From: Purpureocillium takamizusanense
Lineage: Eukaryota; Ascomycota; Sordariomycetes; Hypocreales; Ophiocordycipitaceae
Length of the DNA: 64,000 nt
Direction of reading: 5' to 3'
Assembly: GCF_022605165.1 (NCBI RefSeq)
Contig: NC_063068.1
Location: 4,712,001 to 4,776,000 of the forward strand
Positions 36,244 through 49,021 of the stretch are shown here, piece by piece. A program made the position numbers and the translations under genes. The notes beneath the pieces are model-generated. The model was not told where the DNA came from. It ran no database searches and worked only from the letters and a program-made list of their open reading frames with translations. Every line of letters begins with the position of its first letter. Position 1 is the stretch's first letter.

Positions 36244-36645
36244 ATGCGGTCGTACACAAGTCAGCACCATCCCCGTCGCTACAAATCGATTGGGCTCCAA
36301 TAAAAGTAAGGCCACACGAACCGACAGATTTCCCCAGGGGCCCAAACCAGGCCCCAAACCACACATTACCAGAAACAAGGGTCCTTCCCTCCCTCCCTCC
36401 ATCCTCCGCACAATCGGGAGGAGGGGGGGAAGAAGGGGGAGTGCGCGTGTGTGTGCATGCATTCGTTCGTCCGTCGGTGCACCGCCCACCCCGCCGCCGC
36501 GTTATACACCCTCCCTCCTTCCTTCCCTCCCTGCCTCCCTCTTCCTGGTCCTGTCCAAGCATCCGAGGCAAGGCGAAGGCGTGTGTGCGTTCAAACGGTT
36601 GGGTTGCGACGTGATGGCAACCATTCGCGTACGCGGGATGAACAA

Positions 36646-36659
36646 CCCCCCCCCCCCCC
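36646..36659. repeat. Poly-C run
   Basis: About fourteen C residues followed by TCCCC. Confidence 0.8.
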
Positions 36660-36726
36660 TCCCCACCCTCGTCTCCTCATACGTACAAAGTACTAGGTTA
36701 GACACTGCTGCTGCTGCTGCGAACGG

Positions 36727-36727
<1 letters not shown>

Positions 36728-36765
<38 letters not shown>

Positions 36766-36768
36766 TAT
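36728..36768. repeat. (AT)n microsatellite
   Basis: About twenty dinucleotide copies with one C interruption, in sharp contrast to the GC-rich surroundings. Confidence 0.9.
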
Positions 36769-37639
36769 GAAGATGAGCTGCTCGATGGCGGGACACTGTC
36801 CCGCCATATACGCAGGTTGGGCATACATGTTAGGTACTACTAACCTTTCGTGCTATCAATTGCCTTAGTACTAAGGTACCTCTAGGTAGGCTCTAGTGAC
36901 CTGTCTTGCCGTGCATCTTTCCAAGGCCCCGTTACTCATCATGAACACAAGAAAGATGCACCGTAGCTAGTACTACAAAGTACGACGTACTGTGCACACA
37001 ACATACTACGTGCCTGAGTGAAGTGAAATACTACGATAAATATACGCCGTACCCACTGGACTGGGCAGTGTTGCGCAACCCCAGATGCAGAGAGGGCTGT
37101 CGATCTCCCGCACTCCACCGGCGCGGCCGGCCCACTGGCGGCCCGCCGCAGAGGCGAGGGAGATTGATCCGCGGCGAGCCGCTGGGCCGGCGCGGCTCAT
37201 CGACTCTGCAAGAACAGTTTGTGTCACTGATTCTTTGCTTTTCTCTGCGCGTCTAGCTCGCGGCTTGGAACAACGGTGTCACTGCTAAAGACCCCCAGAG
37301 AAGCAAAACTACACCACTCCGCTGCCGCCGGTGGTGTCAGTCCGTCTCCCGCAGCACGTGTGCCCCATGAGCACCGCCATTCTACACAGCGCTTGTCCTG
37401 AGCGACATGTCGTCACATAAAGATGTGCGTGCTTGTCCATTACAACTTCCAATCATAGACTAATAGACACATCGCAATTCTTACACGATTAAAGAGCTGC
37501 CGGCTTGCACCACCAGACAGTCGACACTACAAATGTGCGCGACTACCACCGTTCGCCACCGGCCAACAGTCTACACGCTAGTCGGTAATGATAAGTAAAA
37601 ACAGTGCCCAGGTTCCCAGCCTCGACATCCACGCTGAGT

Positions 37640-38468
37640 TTAGTTAAGAAGAGCCATGACGGCGACGGCACCGGCAATACCCAGGGGGGCCGACATGCGG
37701 CCGCCGGCGTTGGGGACGGTAGTCGAGGCAGGGGGAGCAGACGAGGTCTTGGATGACGCGCCTGAAGGTGCTGGTTAGTAATGGTCCTTGATGTATCAAG
37801 GGGAAGGGCATGCTCACTGGAGCTGGCCGTGGTAGAGGCCGCAGTGGTAGAAGAAGCGTTGGAGGTGGTCGTGGTCATGGTAGTCCCAGAAGCAGTGCTG
37901 GTGGACCCGGTGGTGCTGGACACGGTGGCGGTGGTCTCGGTCTCGGTCGAAGATGCAGTTGACGAGGCAGTCGACGAGGCAGTCGACGAGGCGGCCGAGG
38001 TGGACTTGGCGGTGCTAGAGGCAGTGGCGCTGTCCGTGGAGGCGGCAGAGGTGCTGCCGGTGCCCTGGTAGCTAAACTGGGGGCTGTAGTTGTTCACACC
38101 CTTGGTGTCGGTGATCCTGAAGGCGTAAGTGCCCGAGGGGAGGCCCTCCGGCTTGAAGGTGAAGGAGTCGCCCGTGACACTGCCTAGATGGGGCAAGGAG
38201 CATCAGCAACTGGAATTACCAAGACCAAGGGCGTTTGAAAGGCTTCAAAGGTCAGAGGTCAAGGGGGAAACATACTCGTCAGCGTCTTGACCGTCTTAAG
38301 GTTGTTGCTGGGCCCCGTCTGGATGATGATGGAGCAGCCCTCGGAGCAGCCAGAGAATTTGAGGGTGAAGTTCTCGCCCTCGGTAACCTGGTATTGGCTG
38401 TTGAGAAGCTTCGGGTCCGCGACCACGACGGCGGCCAAGGCCGAGATGATGGCAAGTGAGTACTTCAT
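37640..38468 (-). CDS. Kre9/Knh1-type Ser/Thr-rich GPI-anchored protein
   Basis: Predicted secreted, cell-wall or membrane-anchored protein of 226 aa. Three exons: 38276-38468, 37818-38183, 37640-37761; introns of 92 and 56 bases (GTATGT...TCTAG and GTGAGC...TTCAG). Residues 1-17 form a signal peptide (MKYSLAIISALAAVVVA). Residues about 18-105 match the Ser-Thr-rich GPI-anchored (Kre9/Knh1) domain: a beta-sandwich with VTEGENFTLKFSGC, a Cys pair (CSEGC) and LPSGTYAFRITD. Residues 108-200 are Ser/Thr/Ala-rich with repeated SSTA units and are likely O-mannosylated. The C-terminus, PNAGGRMSAPLGIAGAVAVM plus ALLN, fits a GPI signal. The exact substrate is unknown; Kre9 family members act in beta-1,6-glucan assembly, but many short paralogs have no known role. 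Confidence 0.9.
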
Positions 38469-41400
38469 GGCGGGCGAGAGAGGTGAAGAGGCGTAGAACG
38501 AGTGTCTTGCTGCGCGGGGAACAATACGTGTTAGCTAGCTCGTAGATGACTCAATGGACACTCTTGGACGGTCGATTTCTGTGTGTTTGCTCGCGAGATT
38601 GCAAGCCTGCTTGCTTCCTGTCCAACACGGAATATGCAATGGGGCGCGCTCGCGTGTGGTGAGCAAAGAAGAGGCGGGAGAGGGAAGGAGGGAGTAAGGG
38701 AGGGCAAGGCAATGATGTTGGCCATTAGGACATGATGTATGGATGATAAGAAATGACACAACATGGCCCTGCTGTTCTGCGCGCTCGCGCATGTGGGTGC
38801 GTGTGTGGGTGAGCAGGCAAGATCGGGCAGGAGCGATCAGAGAGCAGATGGCGCTGCGCAGTCCGTCGACGCGACAAGCGGGAAAGAGCGACGGCGGGTG
38901 GCGCGACGCAATGATCAAGGCCGCGTGGAACGCTCGTCCCGTTTTGCTCTGTTCTTTGCCACTGCCTCTTTCTGCTGGGCCACAACATTCGTAAAGCTCA
39001 ACGAGGCGAAGCCGGTGGTGCGGAGAGGCCAATGGGTTACCCCTCAGCCCGTTGCCGATCCGTTCGTCAGGCCAGGCCAGGCCTTTCTCTCGCGGCTGTC
39101 ATCTGTCGATTCGCTCGCCGCGTCTCTTTGACAGTCATTGATTCTCTCCTTCTCCCTCGCGCGCTCCTCGCCTTTTCATGTCGATGATCCACCTGCGCAG
39201 GAGCAGCTTGACCATCGCGTGCCCGCCAGCAAGAGCGCACGCACCCACGCAGAACGAACCCACAGTGCGGTACCAGTCACAATCGACAGCAGAGACACGC
39301 ACAGGGCGGGGGGCTGTGGCTAATGCAGTAGAAGCGATAAAAAAAGGAAAGGGACAAGAAAAGAACAACTCCTCCGTGTCGTACACGCAAGGACACACTT
39401 ACAAGATGCAAAAATGGACGGCGGCGGGAAAAACGGTTCGAAGGTTGGAGAGCGATCGACTGCAACGACTGGGCCAAAACGAACAAGAAGAGGAAGAAGG
39501 GGAGAGGGCAAAAGAAGAGGGAAATGAAGGCCGGCGAGGCGCGCCCCCAGCTGAAATAACAATGGCCGTGGCTCTTTCTGGCTTGGGGCGGCATGAGGAG
39601 GCAAATTATCTGCACCGCGGCGCGCCGGCCTTGGCCCTCTGAGGGCCCCGTCCTCGGTCACATTCCATTTCCACACCCACCTGTCGCTGGGGGGGAAGGC
39701 CCAAACGCGCGGCAGACCGGCCCCAGAGAGACACCACCACGCGCCAGCTAGTCCAAGGGCCTATCTCAACATGCATAGCACTCGTTTGAAGGAGCGGATC
39801 CCCCAAAATCTACGTCCGTCCCCTAGTCTCACCAGAGGACCCAACCATGGCCGACGTCTTCAGCAGAGTTTACTTCAAGCTCGCCCCCGCCGCCCTCGGT
39901 GCATCAGCCTCTCTCTCACGCGACCGCGGAGCTGAGCACCCATCATCGAGGCTCGTCGAGCGCAATGGTACCTCTCGTCACCTCCCTTACCAGCCAACAC
40001 CACATCAATCAAGCCTGTCTCTAGGTCGCCCCTTTTGTGAGGTCCAGGCGACAGACCGGCCGCCGAGCAGCACGTCCAAACTGTCCAAACAGGGGCAGGG
40101 AATGGGAACTGGGACCCGCCCCGCAAGCGCGCCATGGACGCCCATGAATGGACAGGCGGTTAACACGGATGCCTCCCCTTCTCGCCTCTGTGGAGGGCCC
40201 GTCTTGGCCGTCAGGCACGTCTGCCCCAGCTCTGCTGGTTGCCACCCACCGTCCATGCCTCATGAGGAAGTCCCCACGCTCGACTCCGCCCGCCCACTCA
40301 AAGCCTCAGCTCCAGGTGGCTGAAATTACACGCTAGCCCGACCCAGAACCAGCTCCCCCATTGTGCTCTTCAGCACATGTCTCTCTCCCTTCGCCAAACA
40401 AGGACGTGCCTTTCAACTGCTGTCATGAAGCTTGGGAGGTCGGGACCTTACCCACCGCCCGCCTCTTCAGCCTGACCAGCGAATGGTGGCGGCCAGAGGC
40501 ACACCACCACGCCGAGAATACGAAGCCGTCATGGCCCCGAATACAGGCAGACACACGTTTGCTTGGGGCACAGGCGTGGACGGTAGTGCTCAAAGAACTT
40601 CAGGTTTGAGGTGCTGCGCCTCACACCTCGTCCAGCCACGCGGGTGGACAATTGACTGCACTACCATCACATCTTGCGGGGCCGCGACTCGCGGGCGTGA
40701 TGATGCCCAGCCAGAGCCGAGAGCGATCCACCGTCACCGTGGCAGCATGACCGCTCTGATACGGCCATCCTCGCTCCTGTCCGGCAATCGTTTGAGATGA
40801 GCGTCACCATCATATGCCTGCTCGCTTGCGCGCCCCATGCTAGCTACTGCACAAGGGATCGTGGCCTCCAGCCGCGCCCACGCAGCCAAATGTCGGCCGC
40901 GCTTCCGACGCCGCTGCCGTGTCAGAACCAACAACATTCGAATGATATCCTGCCTCAGCCAAGTATCGAATGGCATCCAAGCCAGGGATACGCGCGCGTC
41001 GTGAGCAGGACGTCCAACCAAGGTAGTATGCACTATACAGAACCACTTACTCATGGCCTTAGCGAGCTATCTGAGAATGAATCCGCATTCCAACATGGCA
41101 GACGAAGTAGTACTATATCGAGGGCGAAGCCCGCCACCCCCCGCTCCCACCTTCGGCAGCTCTCGACGCGTCGGAGATCTCTTCAAAAATACCATGATCT
41201 GTTACCCGTCGATCCGCAGGCGACCCTGTATCGCCTCCGCTGTGTCATCGGCCCGCTAGGCTCGTTGCCTGCGTCAAGCCCATCACCACGAATTACAAAT
41301 ACAGGAAAGCCCAGCGGGCAACAACAACCAGAATCGGGTTATATGCCTCCTTGTTCGCGTTCTCCCACGCTCTCTGAGACTTGCCTCACCAGCAACTCAA

Positions 41401-42375
41401 TATCAAATAAGCTCATCAGTGAGTACCCTTTGTGCCTCCTCAGTCAGTGGTTGTGCGGATAGGAGCCCACAGTGACGTCCACCATTCCGGACCTTCATCA
41501 ACGGCCGTCATCGAGAGGCTCCCGTAAGCGGGCCCGCCATGGCCTCAACTAGCAGCGACCCCTTTTGAATCAATCTGAAGCGCAAAGCGCAATGCTCCAT
41601 CCCCAACAAGAGCGTCACCAGCCGGGTGGCCGCCCCACCATGAAGCATAACCCCCACAGCCATAAATGGAGCAGGGAGGGTCGCCTGCGCAGCGATGCCG
41701 AACTCCGGTATGCCCCCTGTGGCGCAACCTGGCCCCGCGGGGGCTCAGCGGCGGATGTGACTCGGGCGGCACATAGACCACGAGTTATGTAGGGGGTATG
41801 TAGGTCGTGCTTGATCATGTCCCGCCGTCACGCCGTCGTGCCGCTTGCGAGTCACACCCACCGTGGTCGCACAGCGTGTCACCAACGCAGAACCGCGCCG
41901 AGGTCGCACAGCCGCAGGGGATGCCGGTCAATACAGTAATAAGTACATGCATGGCCCGTGCAGCAAACAAAATCTTGGGTTGCGGGACGCAGCGCTCGTC
42001 CATGCCATCGGACCGTCACCAGTCCAGTCGAGTCCACGGAGCCGATTGGTGGAGCAGCTGCCCTGAAAAACGTCAAACTCGACAATGATTAATTTTCCGG
42101 CGCTGAGTTACAGTACCACTTGCAGCAGGACCTGTCGGGCGCGCTCATGCGGCTGCTAAATACCCATAATCCACATGTCCCCATCCAACAACCATAGTCC
42201 ACATACACGCGAAGCACATCTCCCTGCCAGTGCGGTCGTGCTGCGGACTCAAGTTTTCCCAGTCGAGTGCGCCCAAGAGACGCAACTTGACCACCGGCCC
42301 ATGGCGCGTTTGTAAATCCCCGCCACCGCGAAGAATAAAGGGGTCTCTCTTTTCCCGTCGCGACCCCGTCTCCGT
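38469..42375. other. Intergenic, about 3.9 kb
   Basis: No supportable gene. The longest open frame (40797-41462 plus, 221 codons) has no domain or codon signature I trust. 38469-38520 is the leader of the GPI-protein gene; 42300-42375 is probably the 3' untranslated region of the uridylyltransferase gene. Confidence 0.55.
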
Positions 42376-44700
42376 TTAATGCTCCAGCAGACGCAAGCTG
42401 CCCTGAACCACTACGTTCTCCAGGATGGAACCCGGGGGGATGTCAATGGTGCTGCCTTCGGTAGCCACAATGATGACAGTGCCCTTGAGCGTTACACCGC
42501 GGCCGAGGTTGACAGCGCCCGTGATGGTCAGGTGGTCCAGCTCGAGGACCTTGGGGATCGAGGGAATGCGCTTCTGGAAGTCTGAAACCTTCTTGAAGTC
42601 GCCGCCGAGCTTGATGAGAGGGGCGTCGCCGAAGCGGGCGGCGCTCATCTGGAGCTGGCCGTGCTTGAGGGTGTACAGATCCGACTTGACCAGCATCAGA
42701 TCCGAGCAAGTCTTGACGGGCAGGAAGCGGCGGCGCGGCACGTTGACGCCGTGTGCATTCTTAAAGTGGCGAATGGCGGCGCCGACAGCCGTCTCGAGCT
42801 GAATGATGGAGATGTCCGACTCGCCTTTCTTGTCGCCGGGGATGGTCTTGCCGTTGGGGATGATCTCCATCTCGAGCTCGTCGTGCTCGACGACGCGCTT
42901 AATGGCTTTGAGGTTGAGCCAGATATTGTTGGTGTTGAAGTACTTGAACTTCTTGATCGACTTGAACTCGTTGACGTGCTCCTTGGGGACCTGGGCAATT
43001 TCGAGAAGGCGGACGGAGCCTTCGTAGTCGATGATGGTACCACCCTTGACGTCGGCCTTTGTCTTGTTGGTCAGCTCCATGATGTACTCGGCCTTGGTCT
43101 CCACCATGTGCTGCAGGATGCGCAGGTCGACGACGGCGCCGAGATTGTCGACGTTGGAGAGGAAGATGATCTCGATGCCGCGCTCAATCAGCTTGTCGAG
43201 AATGCCCGAGTTGTAGAGGGACTCGAAGACGTCGCCGTGGCCCGGAGGGTACCATTCGGTGATGGAGGACTTGAAATCCTTGGGGACGGGCAGGAGCGAG
43301 TCCTTGAGGATTCGGGGGTATCTGGACTGGTTGAAGGTGAGGATGTCGACGTTGTGGCCCTCGTACTTCTTGATGATGGCGGCGGTGTCGTCGTTGGTGT
43401 TGAACGAGTTCATGAGGATGAAGGGCACGTTGACGTTGTACGTGCGGTTCAGGTACTCGATCTGGCGGACCGAGAGGTCGAGGAAGGACATGCCGTCGCG
43501 AACTTCGATGACCGACTTGGGGCCGACACAGCCCATCGAGGTGCCGAGGCCGCCATTGAGCTTGAGAACAGCAAGCTTGCCAAGGAAGTTGACCGACTCG
43601 GAGTTGGCGAGATCCTCGTAGTCGACGACCTGACCCTGGGCAGGCGGGGCGATGCGGTCCCAGTCGCTGGGAGACAGGTCAGCCTGGAAGCAGCAGCAGC
43701 AGCAGGGCGGCAGCGGTCACTTACACAGCGTTGCCCTTGGCCTTGTCGTTAAGGTAGCGGCGGAAGAGGGCAAAGAAGTTATCCATCTCCGTCTCGAACA
43801 GCTGGGGGTGCTGTGGTCAGCAGGCTGGGCAGGGGAGCAGGACGTCATGTGGCTGTACCTTCTTCTGCTCGGGGTCCTCGACCGTCTCGGCAAGGTTGGT
43901 CAAGGCATTTCGCATCTGAGCCGCGGCCACGCTGGTCGACGTGTTCTCAAAGGCCTGCGTATGCACGGTTAGCGTTGATTCGCAAGGTGCGTCCACGAGA
44001 GCCATGGTAACGGGGGCGGAAACGTAATCGGCGAGGGGAGGCGCCAGGCAAGGCAATCGAGGGAAAGAGGGTGGCGGCTTTATGTAGTAGGCCGAGGGAA
44101 AGACGGTCGAAGGTCGTGATTGAGTCGGGAGAGCGTCTCAAAGTGCATCACTTGGCGAGGTCGTCCGTTAGGTCACTCGAGCCAAGAGCGAAAGGCAGTG
44201 ACATGGAGCAGTGAGCGGCGCAAGGTTCGTAGCAGTCTGTGGAGGGCGGCGCAACACTGAACTTGGAGCGAGCCGCATGCCGGGACGCTTCAGACTGTGG
44301 CGCGCCGTCACAAAGCAGAAGCGAGCCAGGCGCGTACAAGGAGCCGAGTTCGCGTCGGTCGTAGCCCACAGAGTCGGGAGAGCAAGCCGTGGGCGAGGCT
44401 GATCCAGTGGTGGTTTGCTGTGTTGTTGTGTACGCTGCAAACAGGTGGCAGGAATGGGCGGAATCGAACGGCGAGCAGGGCGATGGTAGGATGGGCAGAG
44501 AGGAACAGGGACAGGGGCGGCAGGCAATGAGATACGGCTGTGGAGAGGCATGCGAGGACATGGCTGAGGGGAGGGGCAGAACTTGCCATGTGACTGCGCG
44601 TCTTGCCGTGATGGCGTCTCTCGAAGCCATTGTCGTCACCGTCGGCGGCGGTGGCCCTTGGGTTGAGGTGCGAGGGCAGTGAGCTCTTGACACCAGCCAT
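42376..44700 (-). CDS. ugp1: UTP-glucose-1-phosphate uridylyltransferase
   Basis: Cytosolic enzyme making UDP-glucose from UTP and glucose-1-phosphate, the precursor for wall glucans, glycogen, trehalose and glycosylation. Four exons: 44587-44700, 43859-43954, 43725-43801, 42376-43666; introns of 632, 57 and 58 bases. Product 525 aa. Residues 130-149 carry the nucleotide-binding loop [39 protein letters not shown] and [10 protein letters not shown] follow. The C-terminal beta-helix ends [14 protein letters not shown]. The N-terminal exon gives a basic stretch ending HHGKTRSHM that joins in frame to [18 protein letters not shown], as in other fungal enzymes. The first intron needs a GC donor (ATG|GCAAGT). 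An alternative short start inside that intron ([10 protein letters not shown]...) would lose the conserved N-terminus. Single-copy housekeeping gene. Confidence 0.95.
43955..44586 (-). other. GC-AG intron 1 of ugp1
   Basis: Donor GCAAGT directly after an ATG codon, branch-like GCTAAC and acceptor ATACGCAG. 632 bases, about ten times the other introns of the gene. Confidence 0.75.
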
Positions 44701-45900
44701 TGTGGGAGATGCTGTTGCGTCAGCGGGGGATGGGAGGCAGCTGTAATGTCGTCTTGTCCGTCGTCGATTCGAAACTATCGTGGGAGGGGGTGGCGGATCC
44801 GTCGAGGTGAGGGGAGAGGAGGAGAAGGGAGGCGAGGTGGAAGGAGGAGAAGAGGAGGGGACGGGACGGGAGGAGGAGGGAAGACGTCGAAGTTGTCGAC
44901 GACACGAGAGTGATGAAACTGGGTCAGGAGAGACAAGACAGGAAAGAGAGCTGCTCGTACTGCTACGTAGAGGGAGGCGGGGCAACAAGCAGCCAGCCCA
45001 TGGAAGGTCTGGCGGCCGTGGTGGGGGGAACAGCAGGGCAGGGCAGCTGGATTGAGCGCTGGGAGACAGATGTGCCAGGGGGCGGGATTGGGGGCAAACG
45101 CTCCCCCTCCTCCCTCCCCTTGCACGGGTGAGCTGGCAGCCTAGCCTATCAGGGTGGCCGGGCTGCAACCTCCAGTTCTGTCCAAGGCTGTCACCACCCC
45201 CGCCGTTCTAGCGAGAGAAGCTCCAGGTGCCCTGCTGCTGGGGGGGCGGCGAGGCTGTGCACCGAGAAGCTCTCCCGTCTGGTGCGGTGCGGTGCGGTGA
45301 GGCGAGACGCGCTGATGAGCTTGAATTGACGGCTTGCTCCGAGTCAGGGATTTCGTCCGTACACGTATCCGAAAGTAGGCTCCATGCAAATGCCTGGAGG
45401 CTGCGCGCGATGTCGTGCCGATGGATGCTGACCAGGCAACCAATCCAGGCTTGCCAGGTCAGGTACGGTGAAGTAATAACCTTACTCCATTGCCTTTCGA
45501 AGGTGCCTGAGGGGTAGTACCGCCCAATACGCTACAGCTCCTGTTGGCAGTGGTTGACGTCAGTACGGCGTCGACAGACAGCCGCCAGATCGAACAAAAG
45601 AAAACTTCGCTTGACGCCCTGTAGCGACGCAATGCGGCAACTGACGAATTCGAGCCGGATACATCGAGTACCACACGCCGCACTGACGAACAAGGTGCTG
45701 CGAAGGCAGTAATTGACCTGCTGGGGATGCCTCGTCGCACCGTGTTCGCGAGTCGTCCACCTTGTCCCCCACCATGGGCCGAACAAAGTTGCCCATCCCC
45801 CCAGCAGGTCCAATTTCAGCAAACCCGCTCATCAAAAACCCGGTCCAGTTTTGTTTTGGGGCTGGTTCTGTTCCGTCCTCACGGCCCACCACCGCCCGTC

Positions 45901-45931
<31 letters not shown>

Positions 45932-48058
45932 CGTGCCATCCCAGTCCCATGCCCATCCCATGGATCCATGGACCGTTTCCCATCTCGCCTAAGGAGGCGC
46001 GCGGAGGTGAAGAAGACGTGTTGTCGCCCAACAAGGGTGGCAAAAAAAAAAACCCCTGCGGGAAAGCCAGTGGCACGGGAAAGGATTGCAGGCGCGTGCG
46101 TGCGTGCCTGCAAAGTATACACACGTGCATGACAGGGCGCCTGCTGCCATGACGGACAGGCCGCTGCAGACTGCAAATCCTTTTCCGCCCCAACCAACAA
46201 AACGACGACACCACCACCGAACGAACAAACCACTTGGCCGCCGCAAACGCCACCACTACATACCGCCACCGCCGCCGCTACGGAAACTGTCCCTATCCAG
46301 TTCAGTCCAGCCCCATCCAGGCCAGCTCAGCCCACAGCTGGCCGATCGCCGGGCGGCAGCTAAGAGAAACTACGAGCTAGCAAATTTGTCGCCATTTGGC
46401 ACCACACAAGCACGAGCGAGTGCAACAGCTCATCGGTGATCGGTGTCGACGAAACTGTGGATCGAAAAATAGAGCAGGCTCTCGAAGCGCCATTTGTTCG
46501 ATTCGATTGTTTGTCTGTCTGTCTGTTGAGAACCAGGCGCCCTCACCATCTTCTCGTGCCAGGGCAATCAGTCAGTCAGTCCACGCAAAGACGGACATCG
46601 CACCTTGTGGTACATCATACATTGCCACCAAAAAAACGGCTGAGAGCCAGGAACCGTGATTACCGTAGTACCACCACGCACAGCGTCGCCGTCAACGACA
46701 CAACCACGACCCAACGGCGGCCATGGCAGCCGATGCAGATGCAGCGGGAGTCAAGCAGGGTCTCCCAATGATGGGGTGCGGCAGATGGGGCCGCGCTATT
46801 GAGCCAGCCGGCTTCTGAAGCCATCTCGCTGTCGCCTTGACAAGGAGCGACTGACCCGTCGTGATGGGATGATGGCTGCATGGTGGCTGTCGCTGCACGC
46901 ACGATACGATACCTACGTAGCAGCAGATGTCACGTCGACCCAGGTTGCGAGTCTTGCCCTCGCACAGTCGCAGGTTGGTACTTACTCACATACCCACCTA
47001 CTTCCTTCTATATTTGACTCGCATCGAGGGAGCACAGCATCGCACGGTGACAGTGCTGTGTGTATGAACGTAGCATCAGCAGTCACACCGCGGCCGAGCT
47101 TGAACGACTGCCCTCAGTAATCGAGCTTGTCCAAGGGCCCCTGGCCGCGACACGTGGGGACGGCATTGGCTGGAGTCGCCGTTCCTGGTGCTACGCGGTG
47201 GCACTTTTCCTGACTCTGACGGCGATGAAGCACACGGTCTCACAGCCAGGCCGGAGCTCATCTCGCCTGGCTGCGAGACCGACTTCCGGCCCTTGGGCAC
47301 CAGCAACGGTACATGTCATCCATGTGTATTGAAAGCAACCTTGTTGGTCTCTGTCGCAATTACGGAGTACAGATGCCGCGGATTCGGCATCAAGGCCGCT
47401 CCCTGTCTGTCTGGCGTCCACTGTCGGACACTGGCAGCCACTAACCACACCTCATCCTCCTCCGGGCCGAAATTCTCCGGCTCCGGCACTCTGCCTGGCC
47501 CGCCGGCCGCGGATAGATGGGGCTTTTCTTTGGCTGAACAAACACCATCGCCCATCTACCTTAAAAAACGGCCCGGCAGCCAAGCTGCACCGACAACACC
47601 GGGACCACCCAGCCCTGCCACAACGTTGCATCCCCCTCCGTGCCCACCCCGTTCCGCCCGCAAAAAGGGCATCTCCGCCTGTCGCGGCGCCCCGTGGCGT
47701 GCCTCGATCTGGCAACCGCAGTGGTCCGTCAGCCCTTCCGGCGCGCCGGGCGGAGTGACTGATGAGGCTCCCCGCCGGACCCTGCGTTCCCGCCCTCCGC
47801 CGGCCCCCGTGATGACAGAGCCAGGCCCGCGAAACGAAACTTTATGACGGCCTCGCGCCCCGGACCAACGACGGTGCCGCGAACTTGAATTTTGCTCTAC
47901 TCTGCTCTGCTCTGTCTTCGCCTTACCTCGCTTCACGACATCGCTCACAGACTCATAAAAAAAGGCCGGTGCTGCTCCAGACCATCGACGCCCTCCCACA
48001 GCCACCCCCCCTCCATCCAGCAGACCACGCCGGGCAACAGGCCGCCCGTACAGCCAAC
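44701..48058. other. Divergent intergenic region, about 3.4 kb
   Basis: Lies between the divergently oriented ugp1 and DUF3605 genes and contains both promoters. No gene supported. Holds a (GGC)n run and several overlapping low-complexity open frames (up to 219 codons at 47188-47847). Confidence 0.55.
45904..45928. repeat. (GGC)n microsatellite
   Basis: Eight trinucleotide copies in noncoding sequence. Confidence 0.8.
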
Positions 48059-48798
48059 ATGGGCTCCCTCGACCCCATCCCCTACTGGCACTACAACGTC
48101 CCGGAGGCCGAGAGGACCCCGGAGTGCCCCGCCTTCCTCCTTAACCTCAGCGACAAGGACCGCCGCATCGTCGGCTCCCTAGACTCGTCCTTCAGCCGCC
48201 TCACCTGGCCCGAGGTCCGCGCCCTCATCACCGCCAACGAGCTCGAGCGCTTCCAGCGCATCCCCTCCCAGCTGCGCCGCTACAGGTCCTACGCCCATCG
48301 CCAGGCCGCCCTCTACGGCTCCGTCGCCGCCTTCGTGCTCGCCGAGCGCCTCCGCTGGCAGGAGCCCATTGTCGCCCGCGGCCTGCCCTTCCAGCACCCG
48401 GACGACGTCAGGATCATCTTCAACGACTGGCCCTACGGGCTCGACAAGCGCATCGTCCACCTCGTCGTCTGGACAAAGTTCGAGCTCGAGTCGGATCCCG
48501 TCTCCGGCGATCTCACCGACGAGACTCGCGCCGCCATTGACAGCTACGTAGCCAAGACGTTTCGCTCGCGCGTGGCCGCTGACAATGTAAGTTCGTGTTG
48601 CGTCGTCTCCCGCAGCCTCTCCGTGCACCGTGTTCATCTCCGCAGGTCGCCTGGTTCAAGAACTGGTCCGCCCTCAAGTCGATCCACGCCGTCGAGCATT
48701 TTCACGTCATGCTCTTCGATCCCGATCCCGCCTTCATCCGCGACGTCACCAACGGCGACGTGCCCCAGTGCGACATTCTGATGTGTAACGATTCGTGA
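48059..48798 (+). CDS. DUF3605 protein, N-acetylglucosamine-induced protein 1-like
   Basis: Predicted cytosolic protein of 226 aa in two exons, 48059-48586 and 48646-48798, with a 59-base intron (GTAAGT...CCGCAG). It matches the DUF3605 family, named in some fungi after a yeast N-acetylglucosamine-induced protein; its biochemical role is not established. Diagnostic stretches: the N-terminal [10 protein letters not shown], the central [19 protein letters not shown] (residues 122-140) and the C-terminal [14 protein letters not shown]. Length and domain coverage are those of a complete family member. It converges on the FolB gene with only 223 bases between the two stop codons, so the 3' ends may overlap. 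Confidence 0.88.
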
Positions 48799-49021
48799 CG
48801 CCATGGCAGTGATTTCTTCTAACATTGATGCGCTCCTCGCTTTGGACGCTACCGGAGTTTGGGATTGGGCACGATAGACTTGATACCTCTAGACTGGACA
48901 CTTGTAGGAAAACTAGACAGCGGCATGGTCTATACACCATCTTCCATTATATCATGACAATGTGCACACATGTTCAGCCCGAGTACATGTCGTCGTCTCT
49001 GTCGTCATCGTCGGTATACGG

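Larger units (their letters stand above)
35728..37639. other. Intergenic, about 1.9 kb
   Basis: No supportable gene. Holds an (AT)n microsatellite, two poly-C runs and a GTACTAAGGTACCTCTAGGTAGG cluster (36829-36890). 37500-37639 is probably the 3' untranslated region of the GPI-protein gene. Confidence 0.6.

Noticed and set aside
40797..41462. 221-codon plus-strand open frame with a hydrophobic start
   Set aside because: The short hydrophobic N-terminus is not a convincing signal peptide and the rest is Ser/Pro/Arg-rich without a family match; kept out for lack of support.
43684..43706. CAG repeat that could encode poly-Gln
   Set aside because: It lies within intron 3 of ugp1, upstream of the acceptor that restores the conserved frame.
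47188..47847. 219-codon plus-strand open frame upstream of the DUF3605 gene
   Set aside because: Overlaps that gene's promoter and leader, and is Pro/Arg/Ser-rich with no motif.
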